Shown here piece after piece: positions 23,001 through 35,000 of a DNA stretch of 64,000 nt. Source of the DNA: Hippasteria phrygiana (taxonomy: Eukaryota > Echinodermata > Asteroidea > Valvatida > Goniasteridae); contig JAZGUH010000185.1 in assembly GCA_037893225.1 (NCBI GenBank), positions 1,860,001-1,924,000 of the forward strand. The letters are read 5' to 3'. The notes below the pieces were generated by a model that searched no databases, was not told where the DNA came from, and saw only the letters and a program-made list of their open reading frames with translations. Both the position numbers and the translations under genes were made by a program. Positions within the stretch are counted from its first letter, which is position 1, and each line of letters opens with the position of its first letter.

Positions 23001-26000
23001 GCAGGCTATACACTAACACGGAATTATTTGTGGATGGAAAAATAAGTAAAATTACACGAATGAAAAAGGTTTAGAAGCGGACGACTTTCCAGTACGGAAC
23101 GAAAGGAATACACATGTACGCTGAATGGATGCATGCACGCTTGCATCGCGCACGCGTGGTGACACATTTTGTATACAGCCCGTAGTTCAGTAGTTGTTTA
23201 TTGTGCATGTCGTGCACGTGGGAAATTTTCACGAGCTACACGCCTAAACGTATTTCTTCGTTCATCAGACCGCAAACTTTTCGCGCCACTCGTGCACCAG
23301 CCGGATGTTGACAGGTCAAATTGCCGGATCAGATCCACCTTTTGCGTTCCCACTTGATCGTGATCCACCAATTGCAGGATCTGATCCACCAATTGGGGGA
23401 TCTGTATCCTGGTCTTTAGATGGATCAAGAAAGGTGGATCAGATCCTGATCCACCTTATAACGGTTAGCGTTCCCACTAACACAATTGCAGGATCTGATC
23501 CACCAATTGGGGGATCTGATCCGGCAATTTGGCAAAAGGTGGATCAGATCCGGCAATTGGTGGATCTAGTGGGAACGGGGTCTAGGTGTCGTTTGCTTTT
23601 GACGAGGCCAAGCCTTTTCGGCATAAATGATTTGTAGTTTGACGAGAAATTACCAAATGACCTAACAGGAGACTATCCACAATGCCATTTGTTGTATGTT
23701 TCGTAGTAATGAAAACCGAGGTATGTTGAGGGGCAGGACCTGGAACTGTGAGTTGGTAAAGTGTATTATTCCAAGGTCCAATGCTCAGTCTTAGTACAAA
23801 GATGACTGGGTGTTGGTTTAAAACTCTGGCAACACAAAATGAGCGCAAAGTCGCACTATGGTTTTTCCGAGCTACAAGCAGAAAAAAACAATTTTTCACT
23901 GATATCTCAATTTGGGGATTTTAACAACTGTATATTTGAAAAACCCTTTTTTTCTGGGGGGGGGGGGATTTCTTTTTTGAACTCTGGTTAAAGTGTGCAT
24001 AGATCACAAACTTCATTTTGTCAAAACAAAGGGTCAAGACTCTGACAACTCCAAAAAAGTGTACCGGAGGCTATAGGAATGAGATACCACAATATTAAGG
24101 CCTTTTACTTAATGTACATTCCAGAAATACCATAATCTTGATTTTCAAATTTTGCGACTTGCACCAATTTTGTGGGAACAGGTCACATTATTTTTGTCCA
24201 AGCTCATGCAACTCTCGCAGTGTTTTTTTTTTAAGCAGACGATTTGAGCTGTGACTGCTGACGACTGCTTCAAACATTAATTAACACCAACAGGGTTAAT
24301 CATACAAAACATTACACGATAACTAAATACCCATTCCACATTAGAAACTGGTAAAGCATGTTGCTCAGGAACACAAGCCTGTCTGTCCCCTTACTTTAGC
24401 TTGGTTCGAACCGATTCCCGAAGACACTTGCAGGTTTGATGCATAATGGAGACTTTTTAGACGCTGGTGGCAGCAGACATACCGGTCCTGGCTATTTTCC
24501 ATAGTTTCACCAGTCGTGCGCATGCTCAAAAAAACGCGCGCATGCGCATAACTAGAAAACAAAAGACTGGTTTGTCTGCTGCCACCAGCGTCTCAAAAGT
24601 CACAAATTACCTTAGTTGAATCGGGTTCTATACTGTCCATAAAGCCGTTTCAGAGATACCGCCATCTCTGCTCGATACCTCCATCTTTAGGGGAAAGCGC
24701 AAAAGACAATGCATGTTCTCTATGGAGATTATTGGCATGCGCATGCACGAAGTCTCCATGGAGATCATGCATTGTCGTTTGCGCTTTCCCCCTAGATAGC
24801 GGTATCGAGCAAAGATGGCGGTATCCCCGAAACGGCTTATGGAGCTAAGATGGTCTGAGGCGAAACACTTTCGCATGCATGAAATGCATGCTTTCGTTTG
24901 AGTGAATTTTCGTTTTGAATAGTAAATCCGCAATACATGAACTAGCACTATATGATAAGGCTGTTATGCGTGCACGCAAACATATCATGATCATGGAACT
25001 GCAGATAGTATTTCGGGAAAACCTTGGGCATTTGAAATACTCATTCGACTGAACAAACCACATGGTGAGTATTCTCACCAAACCAGTCCTACCGTTTTTA
25101 AGCTTCAACGGGCTTTCGAAAAATATCCTTTGTGTTGGTTTATTTTAGCAGTGATAATTCTCGTAATAATGCGTGCGTATTACAATAATTAAAAGAGGGG
25201 TCAATGACTGTGTGCACACTCTTATTGAAGTTTCGTGTCCTCGGACTGTCCACGCTCACGTAATGCTAAACACCACGCACGCGCAGAGTGCTAAGCTGTG
25301 ACATAAGTAGTACGCTCGAGGCATGTGATTGGTTCATTCAGTGCCCGCGCGTCGTTTTTAATACTCGGTTCTTCGAAAGTGGTCGTTGAGAACGCCACCT
25401 TCGGGAACTGTTCCCAGCTTAGCTTGAAGTTACTTTGATGTTGGGGCGATCATATCCACCACATGCTGTGCAAAGTGCAACACAAAAACGATACCGACAT
25501 CACACAGTGTGGTACCACAGCAGGAAATACATTGACTGCCGCTGCACATGGTTATGCTGCGTTCCAATCACGTCGTGTTTTCCGTGTTCACGAGTTCACA
25601 AGTCTGGTAACTCGTATTCACCAGTGGTGAACTGGAGGCGGGATTTTCTTCTCGAGTTCACGACTTGCTTGACGACCTGTGCGCGTGCGCATTGGTGCAA
25701 CCATCTCGTAAACACGACGTGATTGGAACGCAGCAATATATACTTGCCACTTTCCAACAAGTAAACATTGGATTATTCAAACAACATGTTTATAGAGAAG
25801 TTCGATGACTCATGTGATCACGCGAATGCGAAAGCGAACGGTTCGCTGTTACCCACACGAAGTTGCTTCACTCTCAAATAAGCCAGTTCAGTATTTCAAC
25901 TGCGCATGTGCACAATGACATTTGATCCCGAATGACCCGCGTGACCTAACGCGCGCGTGTAAACGCAAAAGGTGGTCGCACAACACGCACGTGTTAAATT

Positions 26001-29000
26001 CAATCCGAATGGGCGTTCGCGTATCATAGCGTGATATTACGTCAGCAATTTTATCCAGAATAACCTTTAACCTTTGAGATACCGAACTGGCTTATTCGCA
26101 TGAAGTATGAACCGGTGTCATATGAATATCCGACTGCATGAATATTCGACTCTTAACCCATGGTGCATTGCAACACAGGTGTGCCTTTATAATAAACACG
26201 ATAATTTTCTAAGTTTGCATAATTACCTTTAACCTCATTGAACTCTAACCCATTATAAAATCTAACCCCAACCCTAACGCCATTTCTCACCCTAATCCTT
26301 ACCCGATGTAGCGGCTATTGTGTATTCCTTTCAGTTTATACTTAGTTTGTTCACAAATATATTTGTTCTCTATTTTTAGGGCCCTTAGTTAAAGACCATC
26401 CCTTTGTAAGACATGTACATGTACTTGTATATGTACTTCAGTGTAGACCACAGATCTTACCCCCAGGTGACCTTACATTTTCTGGTAAACTAATCAGCCT
26501 GGTGGCGATCCCTGTAGCAACCCTCCAACTCCTGGCCCAGCATAGCCCTAGGGCCCCATTTTGTGACCTGCAAGGTCAATGGCAGGGTGTTGGCTATCCC
26601 TATACATGTACATTGTACATATAGGTTTGTTTCAGTCCCCACTCCATTGCAAGTTATTGACTAGTCCAGACGTCTATAAATATATCTCGAACACCACAGC
26701 ACCAGACGTACTTAATTCCCAATAACGGCCCAGCGTAGTAAGTAACCTTTTTTACTTCAATTATTTAGGCTTCTATTTTAGTCTTAATAATCTTAATAAT
26801 CTCATTTATCTTAGTTTAGTTGTAATAATTTAGTACCTTATTGTTTTGCTCTCTTTACACTTGAATTGTTTGGGGTTTGTGTTCTTTTTACTTCCTTTAT
26901 ACACCATGTAAGTTTATTCCTTTTTGTTTGTTGTTATTTGCAGCAAAACCTTCCGAACTACATGCACCGGTCATCAGTGCATTTTGAAATAAATAACCAG
27001 AACCAATCCAGGAGGTGTAATTGTACCATGGGACCTTTAAACTAATAACCTACACCTTAGTAAACAATCCGACGGTAGCTGTAGTTGGCTACATTAGTTT
27101 TGTACGATCTGCATTCGTTTAATCAGAAACTGAACAAAATCATCTTGGACGATCATGGATGCCGTAAATGCAACATCACTCACCCCAAGTCTGACACAAC
27201 AGTCTCGTGATTTGAAAAGGACCAGAGGCACCCGGAAGGCATCACTCACAAAGATTATGAACCTCATCACCACCCTGTTGGGAGACGAGAATGAAATCCC
27301 TAAAGTAGAGCAAAAGATGACAGAATTTGAGAAGGCATTTGCAGAATTCTGTGAAGCACACAATGAATATGATAAACACCTCAAGAGTGAAGATGAGAAG
27401 AGAAGTTCTGCAGCCTACTGGAAGGACAACGAGAACAAGGCCATACAATTTCGGAGCTCTATCACACATTGGCTGGCGGAGAACAGGGCCCAAGGAGAAT
27501 TTGAAGTTCCGTTTGAAGACCCTGAGGATGATGTTAATGTGAACGACTCCATCAGCCAACAGGGTAGTGTTTCCCACATCAGCTCCAATGGATCATCCCG
27601 AAGTTCTACAGCAAGCGCCCGTCTGAGAGCCAAGGCCGAGAAGGCTGCCTTGGAGGCAGAGGCCATTGCTTTGCGAGAACATAATGCTATTGAACTTGCG
27701 TCACTGCGAAGCATGATGGAGCTACAAGAACAGCAGTTGAGGCTTGATCAACAACGACGAGAGATGGAATTGAAGGTCAAATACGCCAGGGCAGAAGCTC
27801 TGGAAAAAACCTTTGCAGAGGCCGAAGCGGCGAGCCGATCAGATGTGTGCTTCCCCCACTCCACACCAAATACTAAACCTACGGAAGAAAATACACCGAA
27901 GCACCCTCAGGATCGCAAGCCAGGTTCCAGCCATTCTGCTCAGGTGAACGACACCCAGCAGTTTAGTGCACCTACACACCAGACCTCAAGACCTACTCAC
28001 CAGTCATGGGCACCATCAGTGATTCCCAATGGATCTCCGTCAACTGCCAAGCACGCAGATGTTACAGATATCTTATACCAGATGGTTAATGACACCCGCA
28101 TACACCAGCAGTCCCTAGTTGAGGCACTTCAGCTTCCTAAAGCTGAACTCATGACATTTGATGGTGACCCTCTTAAGTACTGGTCCTTCATAAGAGCATT
28201 CGAAAACACCGTTGGGCTTGAAACCATTGGGGACGGAGCCAAACTTACCCGTCTCTTGCAATACTGCACCGGAAAGGCAAGGCGACTCCTGCAGTGTTGC
28301 ACAGTTAAAGGGCCATCAGAAGGATATGCCCTTGCCCTTCGTCTGCTGAAAGAAAGATTTGGAGACGAGCACACCATTTCTCAGGCCTGGATAGATAAGG
28401 TGACAGAGAGACCAACTGTCACTGACAACGCTGCATTGCAAGATCTTGCTGATGACCTGCGATGTTGCAGGGAAACTCTGGACACAATGGGCTACCTCAA
28501 CGAGCTAAATAACAGAAGTAGCCTGTTGTCCATCATTGAGAAGCTTCCATATCATCTGAAGACTCGATGGCTGAAGGAAGTTCATCGAATAAAAACCAAA
28601 AAGAATCGACCCCCAACCATTGACGATGTTACCACGTTTGTAACAACTGCAGCCGAAGAAGTTCGCGATCCAGTCTTTGGAAAGATTGTCCAACGAAGCA
28701 CAGCTAGGAAAGAATCAAAGCCAGATCCAAAGGGAAGCAAAGGTCGTGCGAACTTTGGTATCCAGACCTCTTCAACAGGGAGCCCTCGGGGAAAACCGAG
28801 TGCTGACATGCCAGCAAAGGCCGCTGCTCCTTGCCCGTGTTGCGGTCAGAGTCATTATCTCACTCAGTGTGACACATTCAGAGCAATGCGCATAAAGGAC
28901 CGTCTTGCCTTTGTGCAAGGCAAGAAGCTGTGTGTTAATTGCTTCAAACATGGGCACTTAGGGAGAGACTGTACTCGTCCCTTCGTGTGCAACATCCATG

Positions 29001-32000
29001 GATGTGGCATGAAACACAGCAAGTACCTGCACCTTCCACGTCCACGTGGTGACACCAGTTCTACACCAACAGACAGCTCTTCGGGTCCCTCGCAGACAAC
29101 GGCGACAACTAGCCCAGTTGTTATATGCAACCTCATCGGGGCCGGTTGTAGAAAGGTTGCATTACCTATTGTTCCCGTCAAGATCAGGGCACACCGAGAG
29201 CAGCAGTTTGTGAGTACTTATGCTCTAATGGACACTGGCTCAACTCAAAGCTTCTGTTCAGAAGACCTGTTACGACGACTTGGTACTCAGGCCAGGAGAG
29301 ATACCATGAAGCTCACTACACTAGACCAGAAAGAAGTTGAAGTCAACACCTTCATCGTCAGCTTAGAGGTGGCTGATCACGATGACTCACACCTATTTGT
29401 GATGCCGAATGTTCTTACAAGACCAGAGTTAAACGTCGGTCTCGATAGCCTAGTGACAAGAGAAGACCTAGACAGATGGTCTCATCTTCGTGACATCAAG
29501 ATTCCCGAGGTTGACATCAATGACGTCCATCTCCTAATTGGACAAGATGCACCACATGTTATGGTTCCCCTGGAAGTCCGCGCTGGTAGTATTGGCGAGC
29601 CGTATGCAACCAGGACTGCTCTCGGCTGGACGATTAACGGTCCAGTTGACCTTCAGAAGGATCCCAAGTTGCCTGCCTCCTACTTCGTTAAGACCGACGT
29701 GGACCTACAACATCAAGTTGAGAAGTTTTGGAAGCTTGACGATGTAGGGAGCAGCCTTGATAACCCATCTATCAGTGAAAGGAAAGTTCTCTCAATCTGG
29801 GAGAATTCACTGTGTAGAGATGGAGTTAACTATTCCATGGACATCCCATTTAAGGAAAGACCACCACACCTACCTGACAACAGGTCAATGGCCGAACACC
29901 GGTTGCGTTTGTTGGGTAAGCGCCTCTCCAAGGACCCGTTACTCAAGGAGAAGTACGCCAGTGGCATACGTGACCTTCTTGAGAAGGGATATGCAGAGCC
30001 AGTTCCTGAAAAGGACATCAACAGAAACGATGGTTACGTGTGGTACCTCCCACATCATCCTGTTACGAACCCACACAAGCCAGGCAAGGTTCGCATCGTA
30101 TTCGACTGCGCTGCCAGATACCAAGGTACCTCACTAAATGACAACGTCTACCAAGGACCTGACCTGACAAACAAACTCATTGGAGTTCTTCTGCGTTTTC
30201 GACAAGAGCGGATAGCTCTGATGGCCGACATCGAAGCCATGTTTCACCAGGTCCGTGTGACCGCACCTCACCGAGACGTACTTCGCTTTCTTTGGTGGAA
30301 CGGCGACGATGTCAGAGATCAACCACTGATGTACCGGATGATGGCTCACCTATTCGGAGGAGTTTGGAGTCCCAGTTGTGCTAGCTTTGCCTTGAAGCGT
30401 GTAGCACAAGACAACCACACCCTATATGATACAACTACCATTCAGACGGTCGACCAAAACTTTTATGTCGACGACTGCCTCAAATCTGTCTCTACTGAAG
30501 ATCACGCCACTCGCCTGGTCGGTCAGCTGTGTGAGTTGCTCGCCCGAGGAGGATTCCGTCTTACCAAGTGGTTGAGCAACTCTCGTGCTGTCCTGAAGTC
30601 AATACCCCAGGCTGAATGTGCAAAGACTGTCATGAATATGGACCTTGACCGGGAGATACTCCCTTCAGAGCGAGCGTTAGGAGTACTTTGGAAGGTCGAG
30701 AAAGACACCTTTGGATTCAACACCAACTTGAAGGAAAAACCCGAAACCCGAAGAGGATTGCTGAGCATAACCAGCTCAGTATATGACCCACTTGGATTCG
30801 TCAGCCCCTTTGTATTGAAGGCAAAGATGATGTTTCAGTCACTCTGTCGCCTGAAAACAGGATGGGACGACCCCATGCCTACCACTGTAGCTGAACAGTG
30901 GAGACGGTGGTTACTAGACCTGCCATTGATAGAAGGGATTAGCGTACCACGATGTGTTCAACCAGTCAACGGTGAAGTCATTGTTGAGGCACAACTACAT
31001 AACTTTGCCGATGCATCTGAGCGAGGTTACGGTGCCGTCAGTTACCTCCGTCTTCTTGACACAGATGGTCGTAAGCACTGCTCGTTCCTGATGGCCAAGG
31101 CCAAGCTTGCACTGCTAAGGACGACAACTATACCCCGACTGGAGCTTGCTGCTGCCGTAGTCGCGGTGAAGCTGGACAAGATGATCAAGCTCCACATGCA
31201 AATACCATTTGCAGAGTCTGTCTTCTGGTCCGACAGCATGATTGTTCTACAATACCTGAGAAATGAAGACAAGCAATTCCAGACCTTTGTTGCTAACCGA
31301 ATTGCTATCATTCACGATCACTCCTCTCCAAGCCAGTGGAGACATGTGGATTCAGCTTCGAACCCGGCAGATGACATTTCGAGGGGCATGACAGCCCAAC
31401 AACTCGTTGACTGTTATCGATGGTTCAATGGGCCACCCTTTCTACTGAAGGAGGAAGATGCCTGGCCAGCTCAACCAGACTTCAAGTCGCTTCAGCTCCA
31501 AGAGGATGCTGAAGTTAAAAGAGAACCACAAGTATACTCAACCAACACCAACCAACAAGATCTGTCTTCTTGAAGCTCAATTAACAGCCGAAATGATGCC
31601 CAGAATTAGTGGACATTCATCAGTTTTGTTTCATAGCTCTAAATCATCTTCACCTTTTAGAGATTTAGAGACTTAATTTCATTATAGGTTTAGAACACAA
31701 CTAGCCTTGATTTTGTTGGATGACACCCTTAGATGTCATCGGGGTCGGGATGTAGCGGCTATTGTGTATTCCTTTCAGTTTATACTTAGTTTGTTCACAA
31801 ATATATTTGTTCTCTATTTTTAGGGCCCTTAGTTAAAGACCATCCCTTTGTAAGACATGTACATGTACTTGTATATGTACTTCAGTGTAGACCACAGATC
31901 TTACCCCCAGGTGACCTTACATTTTCTGGTAAACTAATCAGCCTGGTGGCGATCCCTGTAGCAACCCTCCAACTCCTGGCCCAGCATAGCCCTAGGGCCC

Positions 32001-35000
32001 CATTTTGTGACCTGCAAGGTCAATGGCAGGGTGTTGGCTATCCCTATACATGTACATTGTACATATAGGTTTGTTTCAGTCCCCACTCCATTGCAAGTTA
32101 TTGACTAGTCCAGACGTCTATAAATATATCTCGAACACCACAGCACCAGACGTACTTAATTCCCAATAACGGCCCAGCGTAGTAAGTAACCTTTTTTACT
32201 TCAATTATTTAGGCTTCTATTTTAGTCTTAATAATCTTAATAATCTCATTTATCTTAGTTTAGTTGTAATAATTTAGTACCTTATTGTTTTGCTCTCTTT
32301 ACACTTGAATTGTTTGGGGTTTGTGTTCTTTTTACTTCCTTTATACACCATGTAAGTTTATTCCTTTTTGTTTGTTGTTATTTGCAGCAAAACCTTCCGA
32401 ACTACATGCACCGGTCATCAGTGCATTTTGAAATAAATAACCAGAACCAATCCAGGAGGTGTAATTGTACCATGGGACCTTTAAACTAATAACCTACACC
32501 TTAGTAAACAATCCGACGGTAGCTGTAGTTGGCTACACCCTCATTTTGTGTTTTTCATTGTTTTGGTGTGTGGGGACCTACTGAGCGTGCGCAGTATCAC
32601 TAAGATGTCGAATTTTCAGGGAGTCTGATGTCCACGCGAGATAGCCTGCACGATATGGGGGAAAAGGGTACCCCCGCCCCCTTTTATCCCTATACTCTAA
32701 GAACACTCCAGATTATTATCTTACACATCCCCCTAGATTTTTGAAAAGAATTCCTGACATGTACAGTGTACTGTATTCTACGTACTGTTTACGGACGTGT
32801 GGGGACGTACGTACATGTACATACGTGCAGGCTCTGCCAGCATGCACTGGGCGCTCGCTCGTTATAGGCGGGGGACAAGCTTGACAGCCTTGATCAAGGC
32901 TAACGCGACACCGGTGTCACAGTCTCATCCGGCGTGCCCAGTTTTCCGGAACACTATTACTGAAGCCTAACAAATACATGCGTATGTGGTATCGGAAAAC
33001 TGGGCACACCGGATAAATGAGACCGTGACACCGGTATTAAATAAAGTCTATGCGACGATATCTGACAAAAGAACGCTTTACCCCATAAAGCAGGTGTACA
33101 TGTACATGTATATTCAGTTATGTTGCTTTGTACAGTACATATATTATGCTTTGTAACCAGCCTCTGTTTGTGTAATACGCACTTCAGATTATTGAGTGTC
33201 ACTTATACACCATTGTGCAGCATTCTTAATTTAATATAAACCAGAGCGCGGTGTGTCCTTTATGATAATACCGAATAATATAAATAGGAGCTATACATTA
33301 TCATTCTATACACCTGTTGTATGGACTTTGGAGCTGTCGACCGAAATCAAACATTGCTATAACTGACCTCAGATAACCTCTAAATTAATTTATCATTTTC
33401 AACTGCATGCAGTATACGACGACGCTGTGTGCGTATAGCGGCCATCTTCAATAGTCAAAGCTAATGACTTGGGTAAACCTTTTGTGCTTGTTACCGAATT
33501 TGAATGGCAAAAGTATACCCCAAAGATGGCCCGCTACGCATAGGGTCTATTAGGAAAGCATATGTTAGGCAGAAGAAATTATATGGAACAAGCTGAAGAA
33601 AAGAAAGGATGCAAGACGAACAGAGAAGACTCGTTTATAACAGAATGTTTACCAATCTATACGTGTTCGCTTTGCCGTTGGCAATGGTCGGCATTACCCT
33701 TTCAATTACATGTATAAAGGAAGACTCATTATGTGAGCCAAATCGGAATTACAGTGCGCTTTTATTGGAAGTCGCCCAAGTCACAAGGCTTAAAGGCATT
33801 GCAGATCTGGAACCCAGGAAAACAGTAAGGGGTGGTAAAGCTGGCAACCTGAAATGTGGCCAACCCTACCCACGTATGTTTCCTCCGCCAACTTAGTTTT
33901 GCTCATTGTGCAGATCTACAGTTTACCCTTTGTGCTGTACAAGTGACGTTAGATCAGTTTCTTTTTTTAAGCAATGAGGTGCTTATTTGCGTTTGAATAG
34001 ACATAATGGTGTTGCGTAATTGAATTGCATATTAGCCTTTTACAAGCAGTGATATTCGTTGATTTTCTCTGTTGCTGTCATTAGCCTTTTAGAGGTATGG
34101 CGGACACAATAGGAGGGCGCTATTTGATTTGGGTATACCTTTTGTGCCATACAAAAGGTTTACCCAAATCAAATAGCGCCCTCCTATTGTGTCCGCCATA
34201 CCTCTAAAAGGCTAATACTTTTCATGAGATTCTTTGGAAGCGAATCCCATTGAAGTGAAGCTAACGACCAACTTGAAACCTTCCTGGTGATTATTAGTGT
34301 GCAATATTTTTTGTGGGTCAGATTCACAAAGTTCAAACGCGGTGTAGGTTGTGGGGGTATGTGGACATTTTTAAAAGGCGAAACAAAAATTTAAAATAAA
34401 TAAAAAAGAAGACGAGGTGCTAAGTTAATGTCGTACTTTTGAATGTATATTTAAAACACTTGAAACCTGCTGAAAGGGGCCTAAAATGCGGCTACAATAG
34501 GCCCATCGCGGTATTGAACAAAGCGTCGAGTGATGTCCAGCACCCCCCTCCCTCCCCTTTTCGATTTTTCCACGGCCGGTGATTTCTCCCTTTGCTGATT
34601 TCTGGTGAGTGCTTTGCCCCTTTAGAAAAAATCTTGGCGACGCCTATATGGGTGTCAAATTAATGTTTTAGAAAAGCAACACATCTATTTAAAAAAAATA
34701 GTAAAGTATAAAAAGAAAGGCTCACGCACCCGTTTATGCGTAGGGCCAGTGGGGCGCTGTTCATGATGGCCAGGTCACTTGTGCCTGACCAATGGACGAA
34801 GTACCGGTACGCTTTGTTCAATACCGCGATGGGCCTATTGTAGCCGCATTTTAGGCCCCTTTCAGCAGGTTTCGAGTGTTTAAAATATACATTCAATTGA
34901 GTACGACCTTGACTTAGCACCTCGTTGTCTTTATATATTTATTTATTTATTTATTCGCCTTTTTCTAATTTCCAGGGGGTAAGGGCCTCCTCCCTTGCCA

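Larger units (their letters stand above)
26307..32537 (+). mobile_element. BEL/Pao LTR retrotransposon lacking integrase
   Basis: Two 787-bp LTRs (26307-27093 and 31751-32537), reading the same wherever I compared them, bracket one long Gag-Pol frame (27155-31573). The LTR ends are TGTAG and CTACA. A purine tract GGGGTCGGGA abuts the 3' LTR. Only 177 bp separate the stop codon from the 3' LTR, so the integrase and C-terminal BEL domains are missing. LTR identity implies recent insertion. No canonical target duplication is seen; ACCC can be aligned only if both ends shift by one or two bases. It lies in Rh intron 1, in the gene's orientation. Confidence 0.93.

Noticed and set aside
33609..33896. 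95-codon open frame with a hydrophobic stretch
   Set aside because: No splice context or family resemblance; likely chance in intron sequence.
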